Source: Ascidiimonas sp046199005
Lineage (GTDB): Bacteria > Bacteroidota > Bacteroidia > Flavobacteriales > Flavobacteriaceae
DNA: 64,000 nucleotides
Direction of reading: 5' to 3'
Assembly: GCA_046199005.1 (NCBI GenBank)
Contig: CP176050.1
Span: 2,790,001 to 2,854,000, forward strand
Both the position numbers and the translations under genes were made by a program. Under the pieces are notes generated by a model. The model saw only the letters and a list, made by a program, of their open reading frames with translations, was not told where the DNA came from and did not search any database. This document shows, piece by piece, positions 38,618-46,585 of this stretch (position 1 is its first letter; each line of letters begins with the position of its first letter).

Positions 38618-40252
38618 ATGAGACCTACCTTATTCATATCCTTGACATTATTACTTACCGGATGCGGTAAAAATCCTACGTACAAATCGAGCCCTATTGA
38701 TCTTTCTGAAAAATGGTACTATAAAGATCCTCAAAAAGATAGTGTTCCTGGCATTGGGCTTTACAGGTTAGAACATCAAAATGCAAAACATGCTAAAACA
38801 AAAGAAATCATCGTTGCTATACTGGACACAGGAGTAGATTTGAACCATTCCTCTCTTAAAAATCAGTTTTGGGTGAATGAAGATGAGATTCCTGATAATG
38901 GTATCGATGATGACCATAATGGTTACATTGATGATGTGCACGGATGGAATTTTTTAGGAGGATCAGATGAAGATACGCGGACTTTTAATCATTTTTCATC
39001 CATCCGATTTTTGAAACTTTACCGAGACCGTTTTCAAAAACTCATTCATACAACTAAGTTGGAGGAAGAAGAAAGGCTTTTTCTCAAAGAATATCAGAGA
39101 GCACAAAAAGATTCAATTGCAGAGTGGAAATACTTAGAATTACGAACAAACTATAAAAAGTGGTACGATTCTACCAAGATTAAATCAGATAGTCTCCTGA
39201 GGATTTATAATCTGTATCCCCCCTACAAGCTTCCAACAATCGACAGTTTATTTAACGTAGTTTATCGTCAAAACAAAAACGAAGTGGAAGGCAGGCTTGT
39301 CTACTTCACCCTGGATGTTTTGAAGAATAATAGACTACCCGGTTACCTAAAAAACAAAGAGATTATTAATAAAAGCCTTCGATTTTGTCTGAATGAATCT
39401 CATACGGAAAGATCAGCCATCACAACTGTAAACACTACTCCTTATGGAAATAATAAAGTGAACACCAACTACCGTTTTACATCTCATGGTACCGAAATTG
39501 CCGGAACCATTGCTGCTATAAAAGAAGATGCAAATGGTACAAGAGGTGTATTTAATAAAGCAAAAATAATGGTGCTTCAAATCACTCCTGAATTAGGTTC
39601 TGAGCATGAGGAAGACCTTATTAATGCTATTTATTATTCCGTAGAAAATGGAGCTCAAGTTATTAATTATAGTTCTAGTCTAAATTTTCTTTGTTATCCA
39701 GACCGGGTTTATAAAGCACTATCCTACGCTGAAAAAAAGAATGTATTATTTGTGACTTCAGCTGGTAATCGTGGTATCAATCTAGAAAATTATACTACAC
39801 ATCCTAGAAATAATTACAAAGGAAGACAACTTTCTAATTTTATCATGGTGGGAGCCTCAGATTCAACCATTGGACGCACTTTAAAACCTGTTTGGTCTAA
39901 TTATGGCGAAAACACAATAGATCTATTTGCGCCGGGGGCCAACATTAAAACCACCTGGCCCGAAGACCAATATAAACGAAACTCAGGAAGTTCAATTTCC
40001 GCGGCTATGGTATCAGGCGCAGCCGCCTATTTGCTAAGTGATTTTCCTAATCTCTCCGCTTCAGATGTGAAGAACTGCTTAATAAATTCAGCCACCACCT
40101 ACGATATACCGGTTCAAGTTACAAAATCGGACACATTGGCTGTTAAGTCCTTTTTAAGCTTAAGTAACTCTGGAGGCATACTTAATATGTATGAGGCGCT
40201 TTTGGAAGCTAAAAAAATTTCAAAAGAATCAGAATCCAGAAGAAATAACTAA
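38618..40252 (+). CDS. Subtilisin-like (S8) serine protease, lipoprotein
   Basis: 544 residues from the ATG at 38618, chosen because it begins a lipoprotein signal (LFISLTLLLTGC; lipobox Cys near residue 16). An earlier in-frame ATG at 38558 would place the terminator inside the gene. Catalytic triad: Asp70 (AILDTGVD), His290 (SHGTEIAG) and Ser459 (NSGSSISAAMVSG), with the oxyanion Asn near 384 (SAGNRG). The Asp-His distance of 220 residues is far longer than in classical subtilisins; the insert is charged and helical-looking. The protein should be anchored in the envelope. Being directly after the GG-leader peptide it may mature that peptide, but a role in general protein turnover is equally possible. 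Confidence 0.9.
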   Translation: MRPTLFISLTLLLTGCGKNPTYKSSPIDLSEKWYYKDPQKDSVPGIGLYRLEHQNAKHAKTKEIIVAILDTGVDLNHSSLKNQFWVNEDEIPDNGIDDDHNGYIDDVHGWNFLGGSDEDTRTFNHFSSIRFLKLYRDRFQKLIHTTKLEEEERLFLKEYQRAQKDSIAEWKYLELRTNYKKWYDSTKIKSDSLLRIYNLYPPYKLPTIDSLFNVVYRQNKNEVEGRLVYFTLDVLKNNRLPGYLKNKEIINKSLRFCLNESHTERSAITTVNTTPYGNNKVNTNYRFTSHGTEIAGTIAAIKEDANGTRGVFNKAKIMVLQITPELGSEHEEDLINAIYYSVENGAQVINYSSSLNFLCYPDRVYKALSYAEKKNVLFVTSAGNRGINLENYTTHPRNNYKGRQLSNFIMVGASDSTIGRTLKPVWSNYGENTIDLFAPGANIKTTWPEDQYKRNSGSSISAAMVSGAAAYLLSDFPNLSASDVKNCLINSATTYDIPVQVTKSDTLAVKSFLSLSNSGGILNMYEALLEAKKISKESESRRNN

Positions 40253-40343
40253 ATTTTGCGCTGCTTAAAAAGATCTTTATCTATTTAATATTAATCTCTG
40301 TCCCACTCCTTTGCCATCTTCAAGCAGTCTATAAATAATAGGT

Positions 40344-41537
40344 TTAAAAAGCTTCGGCAATATTTAAATAGAGATTGTTTGAAGCATCTCCAAAACCCCA
40401 GTCAAGTCTTATGTTCAGATCTTCGCTTTTATCGAGCATAAAGCGTAGGCCAACGCCATAGTTTGGTCTAAGATTACCCAAAGATATTTCACCTATTTCC
40501 GAAAAAACATCACCGGCACCAACAAAAGCGACCATACCAAAACGGGAGTTTTTAAACATTTTTCGATACTCTACTTGTCCTGCCATCATATTTCTTTCTA
40601 CATATCTTCCCTCTCTATATCCACGCATGATCTCATCTCCGCCAAGTAAAGCCAGTTCATTAAAAGGCACATCTCCGTGCGAAAAACGACCTATAAATTG
40701 AAAAGCTAGAACATCTTTCCGTCTATTAAAAAGTTTTAAATAATGCCTGAGATCAAAACGTGTTAATTGAAAACGATGAGTCCCGCCCAAAGCTTTACCG
40801 TAAAACCCATGAGTGAATTCAAAATACCACCCACGATTAGCGTTCAATATATTGTTCCTGCTGTCGTAAAGCACTGCAAATTCTGCACCCGCAGAGGTTG
40901 ATCCATCAAAGCCCAAGGGTCTTTCGGTTTCCAATATTCCATTTTCTGCCGTATCTACTTTGAAAATATGATTGTAACGGATTCCTGCACCAACGAAAAG
41001 ATACTTAAGAAATAACTTTTTAAGGAAAATGGGCTCTACTAGAGCCTGATAATAATTATAAACCTCTTCTGCTGCTTTGGGAGTATCACGACCGATACCG
41101 TAAAATAACCTAGGATAATTCTGAAACAGAAGATTACCCTCTATGACCCATTTTTCCTGATTAGTGAATACTTCAAAACCAGAAAATAAAAAAAACTGAT
41201 TATTTAAGGTATATTGAAGTGTCATTGGCATATTGGAAGTACGGGTTTCAGCACCACTTCCTTTAAATTTAAAAAGATACTTGGCTCCAATACCGAATCC
41301 GAGACTTGTTTCCGGAGAATAACTCACAACAGGAGCCGCAACTAATTTTGACAAATACAAAGTACTATCTTTTGATACTGCTTTCCTATTTGGATAAAAC
41401 GTAAAGAAATCTTTTAACTCTTCGAATTCCTGCGCGACAGAAGAATTTACAGCTAAAAATCCCAAGAGCAAGAAAACGATTATCCATCGATTTGAAAATT
41501 TACAAAGTTTGATGATTGGTGTCTTAAATGCGTACAT
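40344..41537 (-). CDS. BamA/TamA-like outer membrane beta-barrel protein without POTRA domains
   Basis: 397 residues from the ATG at 41537, which places a clean signal peptide (WIIVFLLLGFLAVNSSVAQ) at the N-terminus; an ATG 7 codons earlier is possible. The rest is alternating amphipathic beta strands (SLGFGIGAKYLFKF, EFAVLYDSRNNILNANRGWY) with the Omp85-like segment GGDEIMRGYREGRYVERN, ending in an aromatic strand. This corresponds to the 16-strand surface-antigen barrel, with too little N-terminal sequence for POTRA repeats. Such short forms are frequent in Bacteroidota and have no settled function. It converges with the protease gene and stands alone. Confidence 0.8.
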   Translation of the reverse strand: MYAFKTPIIKLCKFSNRWIIVFLLLGFLAVNSSVAQEFEELKDFFTFYPNRKAVSKDSTLYLSKLVAAPVVSYSPETSLGFGIGAKYLFKFKGSGAETRTSNMPMTLQYTLNNQFFLFSGFEVFTNQEKWVIEGNLLFQNYPRLFYGIGRDTPKAAEEVYNYYQALVEPIFLKKLFLKYLFVGAGIRYNHIFKVDTAENGILETERPLGFDGSTSAGAEFAVLYDSRNNILNANRGWYFEFTHGFYGKALGGTHRFQLTRFDLRHYLKLFNRRKDVLAFQFIGRFSHGDVPFNELALLGGDEIMRGYREGRYVERNMMAGQVEYRKMFKNSRFGMVAFVGAGDVFSEIGEISLGNLRPNYGVGLRFMLDKSEDLNIRLDWGFGDASNNLYLNIAEAF

Positions 41538-41694
41538 TTCTATAATAATAGCTTGCAAGATAAGTGGATCATTTTATCTCTGTTAAATAAAGTTGCTTTT
41601 GGAATAATTATTTGTCTTTTTGAGCAAAACAAGTACTATGATGGAATATTTATTGCTAGATTTAGGCTTACAAAAATTATTTAACTTGAACCTA

Positions 41695-41730
41695 TAAAAA
41701 AACATCCAACGCTTATACGTTGGATGTTTT
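41695..41730 (-). terminator. Terminator of the tRNA-Pro gene
   Basis: Perfect 11-bp inverted repeat AACATCCAACG / CGTTGGATGTT around CTTATA, immediately 3' of the encoded CCA, with a T-run on the minus strand. Confidence 0.85.
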
Positions 41731-41807
41731 TGGTCGGGATGACTGGATTCGAACCAGCGACCACACGCACCCCATGCGTGTACGCTACCAGACTGCGCCA
41801 CATCCCG
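41731..41807 (-). tRNA. tRNA-Pro (anticodon GGG)
   Basis: 77 nt including an encoded CCA. The acceptor stem is CGGGATG/CATCCCG, the anticodon arm is ACACGC-ATGGGGT-GCGTGT, giving GGG after U33, and the T-loop is GGTTCGAATCC. The D-arm contains GCGC and GGTAGC. The discriminator base is A. Confidence 0.95.
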
Positions 41808-41847
41808 AAAATTTATTTTACAGACCTAATATTTAACCAGATCTTTA

Positions 41848-41917
41848 TGGTTTTAGACTTACTCAAAACTCACTGTGGTGCAGTTTATCCTGAGCTAAGT
41901 CGAAGGGCCACATCCCG
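41848..41917. repeat. tRNA-Pro 5'-end repeat, copy A
   Basis: About 70 bases, repeated with a few changes at 42043-42111. It contains tatcctgagcta(a)gtcgaaggg joined to gccacatcccg, the first 11 bases of the neighbouring tRNA-Pro read on the minus strand. Confidence 0.85.
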
Positions 41918-41942
41918 TAGTTAATTTTATATTTCAATATAA

Positions 41943-42003
41943 TCGGGAGGAAAGTAGCGTGTACGCTACCGGTTGGAGGCATGCTCCAAATGCCACATCC
42001 CGA
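41943..42003 (-). pseudogene. Decayed tRNA-Pro fragment
   Basis: Minus strand: begins TCGGGATGTGGC and GGTAGCGTACACGC as in the intact tRNA-Pro. Between these the D-loop is replaced by a longer stretch with its own small hairpin (TTGGAG/CTCCAA), and the anticodon loop and T-arm are missing; it ends at a TCCCGA that could still pair with the 5' end. Confidence 0.6.
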
Positions 42004-42042
42004 ATTTCATTTACAGGACTTGAGTACAAAATCAAGTCCCTG

Positions 42043-42111
42043 TGGTTTTTGACCTACTCAAAACCAACTGTGGTGCAGTTTATCCTGAGCTAGTCGAAGG
42101 GCCACATCCCG
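42043..42111. repeat. tRNA-Pro 5'-end repeat, copy B
   Basis: Second copy of 41848-41917, again ending in the 11-base tRNA-Pro 5' sequence. The remaining bases up to the sugar dehydrogenase gene are AT-rich; apart from a weak hairpin at 42189-42218 I see nothing in them. Confidence 0.85.
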
Positions 42112-42188
42112 AATTAAAAAAAGAAATACAATGTATTTAATATTTCCCGTTTCAATCACTTTTTATTCCTCATTATGAAATAAAAAAA

Positions 42189-42218
42189 GCCTCGATTCCG
42201 TTTTTGGAATAGAAGGGC
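42189..42218 (-). terminator. Weak terminator-like hairpin
   Basis: On the minus strand an imperfect stem (about 9 bp, ATTCC/GGAAT next to the loop) is followed by seven T. No minus-strand gene precedes it, so if used it would end antisense RNA from the sugar dehydrogenase gene or an unseen small transcript. Confidence 0.25.
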
Positions 42219-42378
42219 AAAAATATAAAAACTCGTAAGAATTACAATTGTATTTTCAATTTTAATGACCTAAATAATCACTAATTGAAAACACCCTCCT
42301 CTGGAAAAGTTAATTATAGACATCATCTAGCTTGATTTAGCCGATTATTTGTAACTTTTAGCTGCTAAATCGATGATC

Positions 42379-43497
42379 ATGAAACGCACCATATTACTTT
42401 TCGCATGCGCCGTTTTACTAGGTATTTCTTGTGGCAACGAATCGAAGGATAACGAGATTAAAGATGTGGAGATTTCCTATAAACTAGAGCCCGTACTGGA
42501 AAGGAGCGGTGTTTTGTGGGGGATGGATTTTCTGCCTGATGGAAGCCTGCTGGTTACCGATAAAGAAGGAGAACTCATTCATTTAAAAAATGATACCCAA
42601 ACCGTCATTCAGAATTTACCGGATATTTACCAAATGGGACAAGGCGGCTTGCTGGATATTAAGGTACACCCAGCTTATCAAAATAATGGTTGGATATATC
42701 TCACTTATGCTTCTTCCCAAGGAGAAGGAAGTGGCGGAAATACTGCATTGATGAGAGCTAAAATTGTAAATAACAGACTGGAAAACAAAGAATTGCTTTA
42801 CAAAGCTATCCCTAATTCGCAAGCAGGGCAGCATTTTGGTTCCCGCATTGAGTTTGATAGAAACGGATATCTATATTTCACTATTGGAGACCGTGGAAAT
42901 CGAGATGTAAACCCTCAGGATATAACAAGAGATGGTGGAAAAGTATATCGTTTACATGATGATGGGCGTATCCCTTCAGATAATCCTTTTGTGGATGAAA
43001 CAGGGGCTAAAAAGGCAGTATTCAGTTTCGGGCATCGTAATCCGCAAGGTATGACACTGCATCCGGAAACTGGAGAACTTTGGACACATGAACACGGCCC
43101 AAGAGGAGGAGACGAAATAAATATCATCAAAAAAGGAAAAAATTACGGCTGGCCGGTTGTGACCTATGGTATTAACTATAATGGTACCCCCATAACTGAC
43201 AACACTTCGTTACCTGGAATGGAAGATCCTATTCATTATTGGACGCCCTCTATTGCCCCCTCTGGAATGGCATTTGTAAGCGGTACAGCCTATCCTGAAT
43301 GGAGCGGAGACTTACTTGTTGGCTCCCTATCTTTTCAATACCTTGAGCACCTCGAATTGGAAAATAAAAAGGTAATTAATCGAGAACGCTTATTCGATGG
43401 GATTGGAAGAGTTCGTAACGTAAAATCGGGTCCTAACGGAATAATTTACGTTTCTATAGAAAATAAAGGGATCTTTAAACTAGTGCCCGAAAATTAA
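42379..43497 (+). CDS. Soluble PQQ-dependent aldose sugar dehydrogenase, lipoprotein
   Basis: 372 residues from the second ATG (MKRTILLFACAVLLGISCGN), which begins a lipoprotein signal with Cys near 18; an ATG two codons earlier is possible. Beta-propeller motifs of the YliI/Asd family are clear: GVLWGMDFLPDGSLLVTDKEG, MGQGGLLDIKVHP, HFGSRIEFD, SFGHRNPQGM, EHGPRGGDEIN and GKNYGWPVVTYG. The family oxidises aldose sugars outside the cytoplasm with PQQ. PQQ biosynthesis genes are not in the window. It stands alone, converging on the PorP gene with a 4-base gap. Confidence 0.9.
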   Translation: MKRTILLFACAVLLGISCGNESKDNEIKDVEISYKLEPVLERSGVLWGMDFLPDGSLLVTDKEGELIHLKNDTQTVIQNLPDIYQMGQGGLLDIKVHPAYQNNGWIYLTYASSQGEGSGGNTALMRAKIVNNRLENKELLYKAIPNSQAGQHFGSRIEFDRNGYLYFTIGDRGNRDVNPQDITRDGGKVYRLHDDGRIPSDNPFVDETGAKKAVFSFGHRNPQGMTLHPETGELWTHEHGPRGGDEINIIKKGKNYGWPVVTYGINYNGTPITDNTSLPGMEDPIHYWTPSIAPSGMAFVSGTAYPEWSGDLLVGSLSFQYLEHLELENKKVINRERLFDGIGRVRNVKSGPNGIIYVSIENKGIFKLVPEN

Positions 43498-43501
43498 TAT
43501 G

Positions 43502-44461
43502 CTAATACGTACATCTACAATTACTAAGCCCTTGAAATAGGTCTACTCCAATGGTGAGCATATGGGTACCTGTATTGAAACCGCTTAGTTCATTGAGTAT
43601 GATTTGATAGGAATACGCAAAATAGAAGCTATTCTTTTTCATCCCTACCATGGGCCCTACATTGAGCGGATCACCAAACTGGTCGTTGAGAAAACGATAG
43701 GAAAAGCCTGCCCAGTAATAATCTTCAAAATCATACCAACGCAACTTTACATTCACATCGGTACTGGATCTTCCGTCACTTTCAAATAACTGATAGAATA
43801 CAGAAGGCTCTACTTCGAAATCACTGTTTTTATCTCTTCGCCATTTGTATCCGGTGTACACATAATAATTACGCAGCCTGTTTGGTTCTGAGATCGCAAA
43901 GATATCTAGTTCCTTGTTCAACAGATTGGAAGCATTCAGGCTAAAGTAAAAGCTTTGATACCGATACAGTACCCCCACATCGAAATTGTGATTGGTGGTC
44001 GATCGGTTATTGGTCACCGAGGGATCAGGGATGGAAGGATCAAAATTTTCAATATCAATTCGAAACTGATTAAAATTATAAGAGATCCCCAAAGACAGAA
44101 AGTGATCTTCATAGGGATCAATGGTCAGATGGTGCGCAAAAGAGATGCGCGCACCATACTGCCTTGTATTTCCGTTTTTATCATTAAAAAAAAGTGCCCC
44201 TACTCCAGAGCGGTTGCCAATACGTACATCGGCAGCCAGCGATTGGGTATCGGGTGCATCTTTGATACCCACCCACTGGGTGAGTCCGTTGAGCCGCACC
44301 TTTACATGGTCTCCGATACCTGCATAGGTGGGAGAGATCACAAAAGGATTGTCGGCTAGATACTGGGTAAAGGTAGGCAAGGTAAGCTCTTGCGCAAGGG
44401 CGTTGGAGCAAACCAGACCTAGAACTACCAGGGCTTTCAGTATTCTATAAGTAGGTCGCAT
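43502..44461 (-). CDS. PorP/SprF family type IX secretion-linked membrane protein
   Basis: 319 residues from the ATG at 44461, chosen because it begins a signal peptide (ILKALVVLGLVCSNALAQ); an in-frame ATG 17 codons upstream adds a charged extension. Diagnostic: FTQYLADNPFVISPTYAGI near the mature N-terminus, then beta-barrel strands (GVLYRYQSFYFSLNASNLLNKEL, YWAGFSYRFLNDQFG) and GTHMLTIGVDL near the end. Family members sit in the outer membrane and help type IX secretion or anchor gliding adhesins such as SprB. No adhesin gene is next to it here, so its partner is unknown. Confidence 0.88.
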   Translation of the reverse strand: MRPTYRILKALVVLGLVCSNALAQELTLPTFTQYLADNPFVISPTYAGIGDHVKVRLNGLTQWVGIKDAPDTQSLAADVRIGNRSGVGALFFNDKNGNTRQYGARISFAHHLTIDPYEDHFLSLGISYNFNQFRIDIENFDPSIPDPSVTNNRSTTNHNFDVGVLYRYQSFYFSLNASNLLNKELDIFAISEPNRLRNYYVYTGYKWRRDKNSDFEVEPSVFYQLFESDGRSSTDVNVKLRWYDFEDYYWAGFSYRFLNDQFGDPLNVGPMVGMKKNSFYFAYSYQIILNELSGFNTGTHMLTIGVDLFQGLSNCRCTY

Positions 44462-44727
44462 AAGGTTATCTCTGCGAGGTAAAATTCTGGGCAGCATCGA
44501 TCTAAAGATCAACTAAAATCCTACCTCTTTAAATTTGGGTTATCTATGTTGATAGTTTATTAACGTTCAAAACAGACAATTTCGTCTATGGTTGTTATCT
44601 TTTAACTTACACAAGATAATCACCCTAACGCAGGTTTAAAAAAAAGTGTTGTAAGTAAAGAGAATTATGTTGTAAACTGTAGTTATTGCGTCTTAAGAGT
44701 TTTTGAGAATCATCTACCTCCTGTAAA

Positions 44728-44757
44728 CAAAGCTAAAAAAGAAAGCATCTTTAGAAA
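44728..44757 (-). promoter_or_regulatory. Possible Bacteroidota-type promoter for the PorP gene
   Basis: Minus strand TAGCTTTG (44735-44728) fits the -7 consensus TAnnTTTG, with TTTC 18 bases upstream in place of the -33 TTTG. It would give a leader of about 260 bases; I see no gene or convincing structure in that 336-base gap. Confidence 0.35.
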
Positions 44758-44797
44758 TTTTACATTTTCGAAAAGAAAAAAATGTTGAGGTAAAATG

Positions 44798-45610
44798 TTA
44801 CGATTTAGAAACAATGGCTTTTTTCACAGACCCATATTTATTTAACAAAGACTCTGCTTCTTCCTTTGAAACGCTAAGCTCTTCCATAATAAAACGTATT
44901 CCGCGATCTACCAACTTATTGTTGTTAAGCTGCATATTGACCATTTTGTTCCCTTTCACCCTTCCTATCTTGATCATTAGCGCTGTAGAGATCATATTGA
45001 GCACTAATTTTTGAGAAGTACCGCTCTTCATACGAGTACTTCCGGTTACGAACTCAGGGCCTACCACTACTTCAATTGCGATAGCTGCCGCCTTTGCCAG
45101 AGGAGAGCCCGGGTTATTAGTGATTCCTGCAGTAAGAATACCATGTTCTTTAGCTTTTTTTATCCCGCCAAGAACGTAAGGTGTAGTACCCGAAGCGGCA
45201 ATGCCTACCACGGTGTCATTCTCATTAATATTGTATTGCATCAGATCTTTCCATGCTTGTTCGGTATCATCTTCTGCAAATTCAACCGCTTTTCGAATCG
45301 CACCATCACCACCTGCGATCAAACCAATGACTCTGTCATGCGGTAACCCAAAAGTAGGAGGAATTTCTGAAGCATCTAAGATGCCCAGTCTCCCACTGGT
45401 TCCGGCACCAATGTAAAATAGTCTTCCATCTTTATTGAAACGCGCTGCAATAAGATCCACAAGCTTTCCTATTTCGGGGGTAACTTTGTGTACTGCATCT
45501 GCTATTTTTTGATCTTCTTTATTGATGTTTTGAAGAATATCTAATGTTGCCATAGACTCCAATTCGTCATATAAAGATGGTTCTTCTGTGATGGTTCTGT
45601 GTTTTTTCAT
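44798..45610 (-). CDS. murQ: N-acetylmuramic acid 6-phosphate etherase
   Basis: 270 residues, slightly shorter than the E. coli enzyme. SIS-fold motifs are intact: YIGAGTSGRLGILDASE, PPTFG, IAGGDGAIRKAVEFAEDD (active-site Glu region), IAASGTTPYVLGG, and GSTRMKSGTSQKLVLNM. It cleaves the lactyl ether of MurNAc-6-phosphate to GlcNAc-6-phosphate and D-lactate in the cytoplasm. It is co-transcribed with the DeoR regulator (4-base gap) and faces nagB across the regulator's promoter. With anmK further on, it forms the core of peptidoglycan sugar recycling. Confidence 0.96.
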   Translation of the reverse strand: MKKHRTITEEPSLYDELESMATLDILQNINKEDQKIADAVHKVTPEIGKLVDLIAARFNKDGRLFYIGAGTSGRLGILDASEIPPTFGLPHDRVIGLIAGGDGAIRKAVEFAEDDTEQAWKDLMQYNINENDTVVGIAASGTTPYVLGGIKKAKEHGILTAGITNNPGSPLAKAAAIAIEVVVGPEFVTGSTRMKSGTSQKLVLNMISTALMIKIGRVKGNKMVNMQLNNNKLVDRGIRFIMEELSVSKEEAESLLNKYGSVKKAIVSKS

Positions 45611-45614
45611 ATTC

Positions 45615-46364
45615 TTATAGAAGATGAAGCGTATCGTTTCTAAATGATCTTAATTTTTCAGCGTCTGGTTCTAACTCAGTAATTAGCGTGTCTATCATAT
45701 TTAGATCGCAGGTCTTATACCGCTGAAACGAGTTCAATTTGTCTGAAATGGACAAAAGTACAGTTTTTCTTGCTGCTTTAATCATGGCTCGTTTTAATTG
45801 TACGACTTCCCAGTCAAATTCAGTAAGTCCGTGTTCCAGATCAAGATAACCGGTTCCGAGAAAACAAATATCGGTTTTAATTTCCGAAAGTGTTGTAATT
45901 GCTGTGCCGCCTATAGCTACTTGAGCGTGCTTTGATAATTTTCCTCCTATGAAAATGACCTCCGCATTGGGTTGCGACAATAACTGCATCGCAACGGGAA
46001 GACTAGGGGTGAAAAAAGTAAGTTTTAACTTAGGTGGCAGCATTCTTGCGATCTCAAGATTGGTAGTACCCCCACTGATCAAAACTACATTACCATCTTT
46101 TAAAAGACTAACAGCCTTTTGAGCAATAATAGACTTTTTCTGGTGCAGATAAATATCCTGCTCTTTGTAATTGTAGATATTAAAGCCTAACGAAACCGCA
46201 CCGCCATGTACCTTCTTGAGCTTTTTTTCTACATGGAGCTCTTTCACGTCCCTACGCACCGTATCTACAGATACTTTGAGCATATCGGCAAGATCAGGCA
46301 ATAGCACCCTATTATGAATACGAACTTCATTCAATATAATCTGGTGCCTTTCTTCTTTTAGCAT
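45615..46364 (-). CDS. DeoR family transcriptional regulator
   Basis: 249 residues. N-terminal winged helix-turn-helix (LPDLADMLKVSVDTVRRDVKEL, then KVHGGAV) and a C-terminal sugar-phosphate sensor domain (LISGGTTNLEIARML, FIGGK, DICFLGTGYLDLEHGLTE). DeoR repressors respond to phosphorylated sugars. Placed between murQ and nagB, it most likely senses an amino-sugar phosphate such as MurNAc-6-P, GlcNAc-6-P or GlcN-6-P and acts on both promoters. The intergenic TTGCAAA repeats are the obvious operator candidates. Confidence 0.93.
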   Translation of the reverse strand: MLKEERHQIILNEVRIHNRVLLPDLADMLKVSVDTVRRDVKELHVEKKLKKVHGGAVSLGFNIYNYKEQDIYLHQKKSIIAQKAVSLLKDGNVVLISGGTTNLEIARMLPPKLKLTFFTPSLPVAMQLLSQPNAEVIFIGGKLSKHAQVAIGGTAITTLSEIKTDICFLGTGYLDLEHGLTEFDWEVVQLKRAMIKAARKTVLLSISDKLNSFQRYKTCDLNMIDTLITELEPDAEKLRSFRNDTLHLL

Positions 46365-46380
46365 GTAAAAAACGTTGACA

Positions 46381-46520
46381 ATTGCAAAAATCTGAATATT
46401 TATTAAATATCTCAGCGGTTTCTAAAAAAACAGTTTTTGCTGCTAATTATTGCAAATATAGCAAGGTTATTCTTTATAAATGGAAGAAAACTGCAAAAAT
46501 AATTGCAAAAAATTGCAAAT
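46381..46520. promoter_or_regulatory. TTGCAAA operator array between the DeoR gene and nagB
   Basis: TTGCAAA occurs at 46382, 46450, 46503 and 46513, and CTGCAAA at 46491. The last three are 10-12 bases apart, i.e. on one face of the helix. The site at 46450 overlaps a minus-strand -7 box, and that at 46513 overlaps the plus-strand -33 box. This is the arrangement expected for DeoR-type repression of both directions. Confidence 0.6.
46453..46460 (-). promoter_or_regulatory. -7 box of the deoR-murQ promoter
   Basis: TATATTTG on the minus strand fits TAnnTTTG exactly. It overlaps a TTGCAAA repeat. No good -33 box is seen. Confidence 0.45.
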
Positions 46521-46543
46521 GCATAAATTTTTAACGTACTTTG
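46513..46543 (+). promoter_or_regulatory. Probable nagB promoter
   Basis: TTG at 46513 and TACTTTG at 46537-46543 are 21 bases apart and resemble the Bacteroidota -33 and -7 boxes. The expected start of RNA lies about 35 bases before the nagB ATG. Confidence 0.45.
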
Positions 46544-46585
46544 ATACATCTTTATTTGGGGTAAAATATATTCAATCATACAGGT

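Noticed and set aside
41583..41924. Open frames on both strands through the tRNA-Pro gene (72 and 66 residues)
   Set aside because: They run across an intact tRNA and its repeats, and the protein text is translated tRNA sequence.
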